The notes under the pieces were generated by a model that worked only from the letters and a program-made list of their open reading frames with translations, searched no databases and was not told the origin of the DNA. Position numbers and translations under genes: made by a program. This document shows, piece by piece, positions 40,538-49,431 of a DNA stretch of 64,000 nucleotides; the first letter of the stretch is position 1, and every line of letters starts with the position of its first letter. Where the stretch lies: NCBI RefSeq assembly GCF_002104995.1, contig NW_024468256.1, forward strand, positions 330,001 to 394,000, read 5' to 3'. The stretch is from Linderina pennispora. Lineage: Eukaryota; Kickxellomycota; Kickxellomycetes; Kickxellales; Kickxellaceae.

Positions 40538-41566
40538 TCATAGTCGCATTGCAGCAATTGAAAGCGTATCCTTATCGGCTTTACGAGATATATGAACCTT
40601 TGGCTTGACCATCGTATCTGACATGAATCCATATCCCATGCTGTGTGTCGTATGTGCTACTCCCAGCTCCATCCTTTTTGTCTCTGCGTCTTGCCTCAAC
40701 AAAATGACACCGGCATTTCGGGTATGATAGGATTCCAGTGCCTTGGTGGTAGTAAATCCGACAAAGCACTGGTTAAGAACGGTGAACATGTCACCCCTTT
40801 TCTGCGCACACTCCCTGGCCAGCATCACGCGCATAATCTGCTCGCCAGTGCCTGTGACACTGCACGCAACAGCGTCGCTCTTGGTACTCCGCTCGGCCCA
40901 GCACCCACACCCAAACATGGCAGCCTCACCGACCCGGCCAGGCAGTTTCAAGGCAATACCACCCGAGCTGACTCCTGCACAAGCGTCTCCCTCCATGTCG
41001 ATGCATACAGCGCCAACAGTATCTTGCATGGCTTCGTCATTAACAGCATCTGCCTTATCAGCAGTTACCTGCTTCATATACGTTTCGTATTTGTGCATGG
41101 CTTCCTCCGTGATCTTGTGCCGCACGTTGTCGTCCGTCACAACGCTGTTGCTTCGCGCCCACTCATCAGCTCCATGGCCAACTAGCATCATAGGTGGAAC
41201 TAGTCCGTGCATATCTGGACCTTGGCTCGACTTCAGCATCACTGCGTGTGCAGCTTCGATCGGATTGCGGATTGCTTCGATTGCACCAACAGCTCCAAAT
41301 GCGTCGGGATGAGTTGCCATTATCGCAGCATCACATTCGACTTGACCCAGACGATTGAGGTTCGATCCAATGCCGGCGTTGGTAACGGGGTCGTCCTCCA
41401 GAACCCTGATCGCGCTCTCAACGACTTCGTGCGCTGGATGCCCAGCCCTCAGCTTTTCAATCGCCAGTTGGCAGGCATTGCGCATTGCCTGTTTGTATCT
41501 CTTGACCTTTGACTCGCCGTGTGTCCCAGCACCCACGTGCACGACGATACAGCACCGACTGGGCAT
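40538..41566 (-). CDS. TASP1: Taspase-1-like threonine protease (Ntn-hydrolase, 342 aa)
   Basis: Start ATG 41566 (MPSRCCIVVHVGAG); the frame goes further up without an ATG. It belongs to the asparaginase-2 Ntn-hydrolases, which self-cleave before a Thr that becomes the nucleophile: here QD|T183VGAV. Blocks specific to Taspase-1 and not plain asparaginases are seen: VHVGAGTHGESKVKRYKQA, TNAGIGSNLNRLGQVECDA, SSGGIALKLPGRVGEAAMFGCGCWAE and the C-terminal SMGYGFMSD...KVHISR. Taspase-1 cuts after Asp in nuclear regulators such as MLL and TFIIA in animals; its fungal substrate is unknown. The loop between the subunits is short. Confidence 0.88.
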   Translation of the reverse strand: MPSRCCIVVHVGAGTHGESKVKRYKQAMRNACQLAIEKLRAGHPAHEVVESAIRVLEDDPVTNAGIGSNLNRLGQVECDAAIMATHPDAFGAVGAIEAIRNPIEAAHAVMLKSSQGPDMHGLVPPMMLVGHGADEWARSNSVVTDDNVRHKITEEAMHKYETYMKQVTADKADAVNDEAMQDTVGAVCIDMEGDACAGVSSGGIALKLPGRVGEAAMFGCGCWAERSTKSDAVACSVTGTGEQIMRVMLARECAQKRGDMFTVLNQCFVGFTTTKALESYHTRNAGVILLRQDAETKRMELGVAHTTHSMGYGFMSDTMVKPKVHISRKADKDTLSIAAMRL

Positions 41567-42245
41567 ACTTATTCTTTGGATAAACAAATGGGTTCGAGCG
41601 CAGTCTTCAGTGTCAGACAGGAATAAACAGAGACAATCCGCCACAATGTGGTCCAGACCATGATGGGGCGTGTAGGCCGGGCAGTTCGTGTACACTCATG
41701 CATGGTGCATTATGGATGTAACAAGCAAATTGGGGTACGCTTTTAGAAGGGTTATATTCGTATTTACGGAGAGCAAGAGAATAAGAGTAAGCAAGGGGAC
41801 CTGGAGTGATGTTTTGGTTTGTTTGGGTCAAAGCCAGAGGCGTAGTGGTGGAGTACTCGGGTTCTCGTTGCTGCCCAAGCGGCAATCTGCCGGAAACCAG
41901 TTGCTAGGCAGAGCTCCAAGATAACTCCAAAAGAAAACAGAATCCGCTGAAGAGAGACGATCAACGTCCGCCGCCTCATGGAAAGCTATTATCCAAAAGA
42001 GTTGGATCCTGGGCCACGAAAAACAGGGTCAGAGAACCCAAGAGCAGCATCACTGCACCAGGCAATCGAAAAAAACACATCCTTCCTTCCCCGAAACCCC
42101 AGGGATAAGTTAAGAAGTAGCGGATGAAAGAGAAGAAAGAGAAAGGAGAGCCGGCTCCTTGGAGTCTCTATCGACATGAAGTGTACATCAAGAACTGGCT
42201 GCAGAGTTTATCAGGCAACCAAATCAGCACACATGAGTATGCGAC
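41567..42245. other. Intergenic, 0.68 kb
   Basis: Upstream of Taspase-1 and 3' flank of the expansin-like gene. No gene or repeat seen. Confidence 0.5.
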
Positions 42246-43274
42246 TTAGCAGTCGACAAACGACCAGGAGATGGAGATACGGCCATCGTCAAAGTTGCCG
42301 ATCTTCTCAAAGGCCGACGGGCTGAGATCCAGGTCGCCGGTCTTGCACACGGGGCAACGGTCGACGATCTTGACCTTGACCTGGCCCTTGGGGCCGTTGA
42401 CAAGAGCACACTTGCCGCAGATAGGGGCATTGTTCGGGTTGGCGGTGGTGCCGTACTGGGGGGCGCTGATGGCGGCGATCATATCGGTGTCAGTGTTAGT
42501 CAGACCGCAGGATCCAAGGCCCGGGGTGTAGAAGGTACCATCACCGGAGAACGCATCGGAGCTGCCAGTGCCAGAGGTCGACGAGGTCGGCTGAGCAGCG
42601 GCAGAAGAGGTGCTGCTGGTCTGGGCGGCGTGGCCAATGTTCGCGGGGCTGGATGACGACGACGACGAAGAAGAAGAAGTAGTCGAGACAACCACCTCCT
42701 CAGGGGTAGTCGAAACAGCCTGCTCGGTAGTTGACGGGACAGCAACCTCGGTGGTCGAAGGGGCAACGTACGACGACGTCGAAGTAGCCTCCTCAGTGGT
42801 CGACGGGGCAGCCTCCTCCGAAGTTGTGATCTGGACGACCTCCTCGGTGGTAGATGGAGCAGCCTCCTCCGAAGCTGTGGTCTGGACAACCTCCTCGGAT
42901 ACAGTAGTCGGAACAGCAGCCTCAATGGTGGTCGACGGGGCAGCAGTCGTCTGCGCAGCACCAGCAGTGACAACCTGGGTCAGGTACACAGTGTTACCCT
43001 TGCTGGCAGGAGCGGTCTGAACCTCTGTGACAACAACAACGTTTCCCTTGGTAACGGGGGCGAGAGCGGTGGTGGCAGCGGGGGCAGCGGCGTCGACAGT
43101 GGCGGTAACAACCTGGGTGACAACGATGGTACGCAGAGCACGCGGGTAGAACACCCGGTTGTACTCGGCGGTTGCGTGCATGTCAGTGCGATCTGCGTTC
43201 TGGAGAGCAACGGGCATCGCGATGGCGACAGAGAACATAAGGGCGAAAAGGTTGGAAATGGTAGCGAACTGCAT
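42246..43274 (-). CDS. Secreted expansin-like (DPBB) protein with S/T-rich stalk (342 aa)
   Basis: ATG 43274, signal peptide MQFATISNLFALMFSVAIA. Residues ~45-105 carry two VV(V)T(Q/E)VxT repeats. ~110-235 is a Thr/Ser/Glu stalk with repeated SEEAAPSTTEE blocks and a Ser run. ~245-342 is a double-psi beta-barrel: GDGTFYTPGLGSCG, YGTTANPNNAPICGKC, KVKIVDRCPVCKTGDLDLS and FEKIG...ISISWSFVDC. The HFD-type catalytic Asp of GH45/expansin is present as VDRCP and DLDLS. Such proteins loosen or bind wall polysaccharides without hydrolysis. The second expansin (CBM63) domain is absent, as in cerato-platanin or barwin-like single-DPBB proteins. Confidence 0.88.
   Translation of the reverse strand: MQFATISNLFALMFSVAIAMPVALQNADRTDMHATAEYNRVFYPRALRTIVVTQVVTATVDAAAPAATTALAPVTKGNVVVVTEVQTAPASKGNTVYLTQVVTAGAAQTTAAPSTTIEAAVPTTVSEEVVQTTASEEAAPSTTEEVVQITTSEEAAPSTTEEATSTSSYVAPSTTEVAVPSTTEQAVSTTPEEVVVSTTSSSSSSSSSSPANIGHAAQTSSTSSAAAQPTSSTSGTGSSDAFSGDGTFYTPGLGSCGLTNTDTDMIAAISAPQYGTTANPNNAPICGKCALVNGPKGQVKVKIVDRCPVCKTGDLDLSPSAFEKIGNFDDGRISISWSFVDC
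42640..42960 (-). repeat. SEEAAPSTTEE-coding repeats
   Basis: Direct repeats encode V(V)Q(T/I)T(A/T)SEEAAPSTTEE and related P-S-T-T-E units, followed by an AGC/TCG-type serine run at ~42655-42690. Confidence 0.7.
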
Positions 43275-44278
43275 TTTTCGATATTGATTTACCAGAAATG
43301 TGGCGTGGGGTCTGTAGAATTTCAGGCAAGTGCGTTAGCGGGGACAAAAGTTTGAGAGTATTTACGTGACCGGCGCGTAAATGAAAGGGCAAGAGAAGGG
43401 GGTGTTGCAAGAGATAGCTCTGGCAGAAGGGGGAATAAGGTTAAAGGTTGGAGGGGCTGGTTTCAAGGGGGAAAGCGTAAGGAAAAACGGAATCAACAGA
43501 AGCGGGATGCTGAGGAATCCTGGGAGTATTTATACTTGCTTGCTACAGAACACTGACCGTGTATCGATAGCGGTTCATCGGGGGAAAGGTAGCTGCAGAC
43601 CTACTTGCTCGGAGGGGCTTCCCGGCAAGGAGCAGGCGCATTAATCCATGGCGCTATTCTACCCAAACTCCACACATTGCGCACGGGCTTGAGTGCTCCG
43701 CAAATGATCCTCGCTCGTTGCACCGCAAAAGCCTGGTGGGCTAGAGCCAATGGGTGAGGGTGGCCATAGTGCGCTCTTCGTCCGTCGCCCTGTTCGTGAG
43801 TACGTAAGCCCTATTAAAGCACAGCGCAGGCGCGGCTGGGAATGTCATCCGATTCCGCTCAATCAGCCATTTCCACCAGCAATATTCCCGAACGCAATGT
43901 TGTTTATTCGGAGATCACTTGCGCACACACTCTCACTCAGCAGGTATGCGCCGCCACGGATTGGCTTAGCGATCACGGCTGGGCGCTAAGTTCCTGCGCT
44001 TTCCTGCATTCAGCGGCCCAGTGTAACCACTGAGCGCGCTCAACAACGGTCATTCAAAATGGGTCTCAAGTTGAGTGTCGTGCTACCAGCGCACCCTATT
44101 CGATCGCGTCAATAGCCAATTTCATTACATTGACATCCGCGAAATAACGCGAGAAAAAGGAAAGGTCTAGAAGAGAATCTGGCAGCATGTCACCGAGCGC
44201 AGACTGGTGCAGAAGCTCTTGACTAAATGTTGGGGGATGTGAGGTACACAAGTGGACAATGTAAAAACTCCAAGGATT
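43275..44278. other. Intergenic, 1.0 kb
   Basis: 5' region of the expansin-like gene and 3' flank of the F-box-like gene. No gene recognised. Confidence 0.5.
43526..43535 (-). promoter_or_regulatory. TATA box of the expansin-like gene
   Basis: GTATAAATAC, 252 nt upstream of the ATG at 43274. Confidence 0.4.
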
Positions 44279-46252
44279 TTAGTATTTCCACACAGACATT
44301 TCCAGGCTTTTCAGATGCTTGAACTGTGCCTCGGACCTATCATCGCACAGCAGCTCCTTGATCCAACTGCGGATAGCCTTGCATGTCCACTCCTCGCTCT
44401 TCAGCACCAACAACGACGGGACCCGGGCGACAACACAGGTTAGCTCGCGTTCCACATCCCAACTGCCACACCCAATGCTCTCACCACAATCGACATCTGC
44501 CACATATGCCACCAGTTGCGTGAGGCTGCGGCTCAGTGCGGGCAGATACGGCAAGAGTTGCGGACCCCACGTCCCTGGGCTGCGGTCCGATCGGGAACTG
44601 ATGACTGGATGGAGGTGCACAGCCAGGCAGCGGAGATTCGGGAGGCGTGAGAGCAGATTCGGCAGGCAGCCAATGTCCAAACGCAAGCCCAGCGACAAGG
44701 ATGTCAGACTGCTGAGGCCAATGATGTCTGGCAGCGTTACCGGAACTTGGACCGACGCCTGCAGCTGCAGACTCGATATATATGATGCCACTGAAAACAC
44801 GCAGTTTAACCAGGATTGGAATTGGCCAGAGTCTTCGATGGGTCGAGAGAGGAAGACGCGCAAGCTTTTCATTTCTGTAATAGCCGGTGCTGCCAGTCCC
44901 TCGTAGCCGTGCGAGACATCGCGCAGCGAGACATACGGGATCCGGCCCACGTCAAAGTACTTCAGGACTCGCATGATTGAGTGAGGGTACTTTAGCACAC
45001 CTAGATGCTCAAGCTTGTGAAAGACTGGATGAACTTGCTTCCCCGTAACCTCCACGAGATCGTCCTCAGCAGAGATGCAAAGCTCACCATCGCCCATGCA
45101 GTCTGCAAAGAGGCTTGGAGTGCGGCGCTGCTTGACCTCCTTGCTCACCGGCTCAGTGTACTCGAGCACCAGCGACTCCAGCTGTGTGAACGCAATACAG
45201 CCCGTGTTGCTCGTGTAGAATCTCTGCCACAGCGTCTCGGCTGAGGTAAAGCACATGTGCAGCGAGACAAGTGATTCGGAAAACACCATTGGCAGGGCTG
45301 CTGCACCGTCAGGCATTGGACAGCAGATCGTCATCCTTGTGAGCTTGGGCAGGAATGACGTTGCGTTGAACACTGGAATCAAACCAGAGTTTACCCTGAT
45401 TTCGCTTAGCTGGCTCAGTGTAGATCCCAAGAGCCCGTCGAGCGGGAACTCTGAATAGTGCGCTCGATCGTCGGCCGAGCAGTATGTCACCGATGACAGA
45501 TTGGGCAGTGTATGCAGAAGGAATGCATTGAATCGCGCCACTGAGTCTCGCGCGTAGAGGTGGCTATCAGCAGCATGTCGGTGATGCAGGTGCAGTGCCG
45601 AGATGTTTTGCCAGCTCGCATTGGCAAACCCCTCGTTTTTCAGAACAGTTACCGGCAGATCGGGTCGCGTATCTCCTGCCAGATCAATAACAAGCCTCTG
45701 CACAATGTCTGTGTATCCATTGGTAAGTATCAGTCCGACATTTGACCGTCTGGCGTGTCTTGGGCGGTCATTAGCTGACTGTCCCTTTCGCCGGGGCAGT
45801 GCCTTGATGTGGCATACGGCTGAACGATAGAACAGCGGCAGTGCCGCCTGTCGCCAGGACCGGCACACTGCAGCCAGCGGCTGCAAGTCGTACAGCTTGT
45901 CAATGAGCGGGTCGTTCAGTGCACGCAGATCGCTGCCAATGTTGGGAAGCAAAAATTGATCAAACAGCTGCTTGAGAACAGCGGCGTTCAGCGACACGTC
46001 CTGGCGCTTAGGCGGGTTTATGGCAGAGGGCTCAGGTGCTGGAGCTTCCTGTAGCTGAGGTGTCTCAGAGATGTGGGCGGGTTCAGTGGGGCCTGCCTGC
46101 TCAGCTTTTGCCTTTTTCTCGGTGTGCTCTGGTTCCGAGTCCAGCAGCTGGCACATGTTCTGAAACCGCTCGTTTTCCAGACGCTGCCGTTTCCGTGTCT
46201 GGCGCTGCCGTGCTTTGGCCTGCGCTCTCTTTCTGCTCTTCGCGTTGCCCAT
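44279..46252 (-). CDS. F-box/LRR-like protein with N-myristoylation-type start (657 aa)
   Basis: I chose ATG 46252 (MGNAKSRKRAQAKAR). An in-frame ATG at 46396 exists, but the 48 residues between read like translated leader. The N-terminus fits G2-x3-S6 for N-myristoylation followed by a strongly basic helix. Residues ~125-195 (LNAAVLKQLFDQFLLPNIG, LYDLQPLAAVCRSWRQAALPLFY) look like the F-box-type segment of zoopagomycete F-box/LRR families. The rest is an LRR-type solenoid (LSSVTYCSAD, LPKLTRMTICCP, FTQLESLVLEY, LSSLTSLSLGLRLD, LPNLRCLAVHL). If the F-box is real it would be the substrate-binding part of an SCF ubiquitin ligase. Confidence 0.75.
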   Translation of the reverse strand: MGNAKSRKRAQAKARQRQTRKRQRLENERFQNMCQLLDSEPEHTEKKAKAEQAGPTEPAHISETPQLQEAPAPEPSAINPPKRQDVSLNAAVLKQLFDQFLLPNIGSDLRALNDPLIDKLYDLQPLAAVCRSWRQAALPLFYRSAVCHIKALPRRKGQSANDRPRHARRSNVGLILTNGYTDIVQRLVIDLAGDTRPDLPVTVLKNEGFANASWQNISALHLHHRHAADSHLYARDSVARFNAFLLHTLPNLSSVTYCSADDRAHYSEFPLDGLLGSTLSQLSEIRVNSGLIPVFNATSFLPKLTRMTICCPMPDGAAALPMVFSESLVSLHMCFTSAETLWQRFYTSNTGCIAFTQLESLVLEYTEPVSKEVKQRRTPSLFADCMGDGELCISAEDDLVEVTGKQVHPVFHKLEHLGVLKYPHSIMRVLKYFDVGRIPYVSLRDVSHGYEGLAAPAITEMKSLRVFLSRPIEDSGQFQSWLNCVFSVASYISSLQLQASVQVPVTLPDIIGLSSLTSLSLGLRLDIGCLPNLLSRLPNLRCLAVHLHPVISSRSDRSPGTWGPQLLPYLPALSRSLTQLVAYVADVDCGESIGCGSWDVERELTCVVARVPSLLVLKSEEWTCKAIRSWIKELLCDDRSEAQFKHLKSLEMSVWKY

Positions 46253-46755
46253 GTCAAAGAAAATTTGTGCAGTAATTTGACAGAAAAACACCAGGTTGAA
46301 AAAAAAAACCTCCAAAGGGCAAAAAACTGACCAGCTGAAATATTCAAACTGTTTACTATAAAAGCAGTTGAGCCGCGAGCTATCTGCCAATTCCATGAAG
46401 ACGATGGTTCAACACTGACACCATGCTATTCATTATTCACAGCTACATAAAGGACGCTATGCAGCAAAGTACCGGCAGCAGCTGCATCGTTACTGTCGGG
46501 TACTCAAAGACAGGCCGATTATGGTGCTAACGCGTAGCTGGTGTTTGAGCTTCAACATTGCCCTGCATGCTTAATGGAATCTAATCCAATCTCGATATGT
46601 GGACACGGTGAGTAGATTTGGGTGCATTTTGTTATGACCTTGCATGCGTAATCCAGTGTAGATGTGGTGCCGTCACTGCAGCGGCACATCGTTCTTTCTT
46701 TCCATTGCTTTCACACCACGCAAATAGTATTTCGCACGATATTTATCCACTTATC
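46253..46755. other. Divergent promoter region, 0.5 kb
   Basis: Lies between the F-box-like gene (minus) and the first metallo-beta-lactamase-fold gene (plus). A TATA-like ACTATAAAAGC sits at ~46355. No gene. Confidence 0.5.
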
Positions 46756-47832
46756 ATGGCGCAGCTCCAAGGACAAGAGCTTAGGCAGCAGCTTGCAAAG
46801 GACAAGAGCCACCATCTCCCGAACGGACGGTTCAAGAACCCCTGGAACTCGTTCCAGCCAGCTTCATGGCTGTCGTACGTGTCGTACCTTCTGTTCAGAA
46901 GGAGCACCAAGCTTGTCACGCAGTCCATCGAAGAGGGCCGTGCGCCCGAAGTGCTCGTTCTCGATACAGATGCCTTGAGCAACCCGCCCAAAGACAAGAT
47001 TCAGTTTACCTGGCTGGGCCAGTCTTCGCTGTTTGTGCAGATTGACGGCGCCAACATTTTGTTCGACCCGGCTCTCTCTGAGCGCTGCTCGCCGGTGCAG
47101 TGGATAGGGCCGAAGCGTATCACCAAGGCTCCATGCGCAGTTGCTGAACTGCCACGAATCGACGCTGTTGTGCTTTCGCACGACCATGTTGATCATCTGG
47201 ACTGGAACACGCTTACCGATGTGGTTGCAAAGTACCCAGAGATCCAGATTCTTGCGCCGCTTGGCAACGGTCCGATTTTGAAGAGTATCGGGTTCAAAAA
47301 CATCCGCCTAGCCGACTGGTGGGACGAGCTTGAGATAGAGCTTGGTGCTGAAAACAAGTCGCTCACCTTTGCCTGCACGCCTGCACAGCACTCATCTGGC
47401 CGAGGCTTTTTCGACAAGGACGCGTCGCTGTGGGCCTCTTGGGTCGTCCAAGGGTCTGGCAGGTTTTTCTTCTCTGGCGATTCTGGATACTCTGCATCCA
47501 ACAACAATCCGACGGGTGCCAAGAACCCAGCATTCGAGCAAATTGGCAAGGTCTATGGCCCTATTGACTTGGCAGCAATTGCGATTGGTATCTACAGCCC
47601 ACCAGAGATTCTAGACTCGTTGAACATGCAGCCTGAGCAGTCGGTAAAGGTGCACGAGGAAATCCGGTCGCGCCGTTCTATTGGCGTGCACTGGGGCACT
47701 CTGGCGGTCACCGAGGAGCCAGTGGACGAGCCGCCGCAGAGGCTGGCAGCCGAGGTACTGGCGCGTGGGCATCAGGCCGAGGACTTTGGTGTCATCAGGA
47801 TTGGAGAGACTGTTCAGCAAGCGTGGAACTAA
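46756..47832 (+). CDS. NAPE-PLD-like metallo-beta-lactamase-fold hydrolase, paralogue 1 (358 aa)
   Basis: ATG 46756 (MAQLQGQELRQQL). Zinc-hydrolase fold: LGQSSLFVQIDGANILFDP, then SERCSPVQWIGPKR, the metal motif LSHDHVDHLDW (H142, H144, D146, H147), CTPAQHSSGRG (third His), FFFSGDSGYS (bridging Asp) and GVHWGT (last His). The order and the WIGPKR...HLDW text are those of N-acyl-phosphatidylethanolamine phospholipase D relatives. Substrate in fungi is not settled; a lipid phosphodiester is likely. No signal peptide. A close tandem paralogue follows 0.4 kb downstream in the same orientation. Confidence 0.88.
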   Translation: MAQLQGQELRQQLAKDKSHHLPNGRFKNPWNSFQPASWLSYVSYLLFRRSTKLVTQSIEEGRAPEVLVLDTDALSNPPKDKIQFTWLGQSSLFVQIDGANILFDPALSERCSPVQWIGPKRITKAPCAVAELPRIDAVVLSHDHVDHLDWNTLTDVVAKYPEIQILAPLGNGPILKSIGFKNIRLADWWDELEIELGAENKSLTFACTPAQHSSGRGFFDKDASLWASWVVQGSGRFFFSGDSGYSASNNNPTGAKNPAFEQIGKVYGPIDLAAIAIGIYSPPEILDSLNMQPEQSVKVHEEIRSRRSIGVHWGTLAVTEEPVDEPPQRLAAEVLARGHQAEDFGVIRIGETVQQAWN

Positions 47833-48234
47833 GTGCTAACGCGGATTCATCGGGTGATGGCTTGGACACACCATCCCTATGCCTGGCTGGCTATGAGCGC
47901 TCAACACATCCGGGCGGCTTCCCTTGCTCCTGCCTCTTCCGTACTGCTTACGTATTCATATTACAATGCCTTCTGTTTTTTACAAGAACACTGCCTTCCG
48001 CATACATGCCAGAAGCCGGTGATCACCGTCGGAGCCAACACCCAGTGTTTATATGGCACAAACATTGGGTGAGAATCACCACCAAGATCATCTTGGCTCT
48101 CGCTTTTTCTGCCAAGACCAGTCAATTGCTGGCCCTGCCTCCCCTCTCCCGCAACACCGCTTAAAAACTAGTGCCTTTGTTCTTGGTGATTTCCTCTCTA
48201 CCTCTCCATTCTTGTACGTTTTTGGTAGCTACAT
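47833..48234. other. Intergenic, 0.4 kb, between the tandem hydrolases
   Basis: Spacer with a CT-rich leader before ATG 48235. No gene. Confidence 0.5.
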
Positions 48235-49431
48235 ATGTTTTTTTGGCGGACCCTTTCACGCCAACAACGCAGTAAAGTTGCCAGCATTCCTAAGCCTCGC
48301 GCCACAGCATACTCTACCGCACAGCTCGCAACCACACCCGTACAGCATATGCCAGACCAGCAGCAGACCCGCGAAACTCTACGGCAGCGGCTCTCGGCAT
48401 CAAAGACGCACCACAACAACGGGCGGTTCAGAAACCCCTGGGAGTCGTTCGAGATGCCGACAGCAAAGATGCTGCTGAAGCACTTTTTCTTTAGCAGCGA
48501 TACCAAGCCCGTGAAGCAGTCAATTGCTGAGGGCCGTGCGCCCGAGGTTGTGCCGCTGGACATGCAAGCCTTGGAGAACCCGCCCAACGGGAGGCTGCAG
48601 TTTACGTGGCTGGGCCACTCGTCGTTGTTTTTGCAGGCTGACGGCGCCAATATCCTGCTGGATCCGGTTTTGTCGGAGCGCTGCTCGCCGGTGCAGTGGA
48701 TTGGACCAAAGCGGTACACTAGAGCACCATGCAAGATTGCCGAGCTTCCACGAATCGACGCCGTCGTGCTTTCGCATAATCACTACGACCATCTGGACTG
48801 GAACACGCTTACAGATGTTGTGAGGCAGTATCCGGATGTGCAGGTGTTTGCGCCGCTCGGCAATCAGCCAATTCTAACGTCCATTGGATTCAGGCATATC
48901 ACCACCATGGACTGGTGGGACGAGCTCGAGGTGACGCTCAACAACAGCACGTTCAAGCTGGCGTGCACCCCGGCGCAGCACGCTACAAACCGCGGGCTGC
49001 TTGACCGGTTCGCCACGCTATGGGCCAGCTGGGTCATCGTGGCTCCGTCGGGCGGCAAGTTCTTCTTTTCCGGCGACACGTCGTACTCGGCACTGGTCGG
49101 TAACCCGACGGGTGCTTACTGCCCGGCGTTTGAGCAGATTGGACAGGTGTATGGTCCGATAGACCTGTCAGCAGTTGCGATTGGCGCATATGGCCCGGAG
49201 AAGGTGTTTTCAGGCGTGCATGTGTCGCCGGAGCAGGCGGTCAAAATCCACGAGGCAATCCAGTCGCGCCGCTCCATCGGAGTCCATTGGGGGACGTTCG
49301 TTCTGACCGACGAACCCGTAGACGAGCCACCACACAGGCTTGACGCAGAGATGCTGGCTCGCGGACATGCGAGCAGCGAGTTCACTGTGATAAAAATTGG
49401 CCAGACAATCGATCAAGGTATCCAGAACTAG
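48235..49431 (+). CDS. NAPE-PLD-like metallo-beta-lactamase-fold hydrolase, paralogue 2, likely mitochondrial (398 aa)
   Basis: Tandem duplicate of the previous gene with all metal ligands: LSHNHYDHLDW (H181, H183, D185, H186), CTPAQHATNRG, FFFSGDTSYS, GVHWGT. It differs by a ~45-residue N-terminal extension, MFFWRTLSRQQRSKVASIPK then PRATAYSTAQL, rich in Arg/Ser/Thr without acids, which is a mitochondrial presequence. The pair therefore seems to have split into a non-mitochondrial and a mitochondrial form. Family and targeting are clear; substrate is inferred to be an N-acyl phospholipid or similar. Confidence 0.88.
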   Translation: MFFWRTLSRQQRSKVASIPKPRATAYSTAQLATTPVQHMPDQQQTRETLRQRLSASKTHHNNGRFRNPWESFEMPTAKMLLKHFFFSSDTKPVKQSIAEGRAPEVVPLDMQALENPPNGRLQFTWLGHSSLFLQADGANILLDPVLSERCSPVQWIGPKRYTRAPCKIAELPRIDAVVLSHNHYDHLDWNTLTDVVRQYPDVQVFAPLGNQPILTSIGFRHITTMDWWDELEVTLNNSTFKLACTPAQHATNRGLLDRFATLWASWVIVAPSGGKFFFSGDTSYSALVGNPTGAYCPAFEQIGQVYGPIDLSAVAIGAYGPEKVFSGVHVSPEQAVKIHEAIQSRRSIGVHWGTFVLTDEPVDEPPHRLDAEMLARGHASSEFTVIKIGQTIDQGIQN

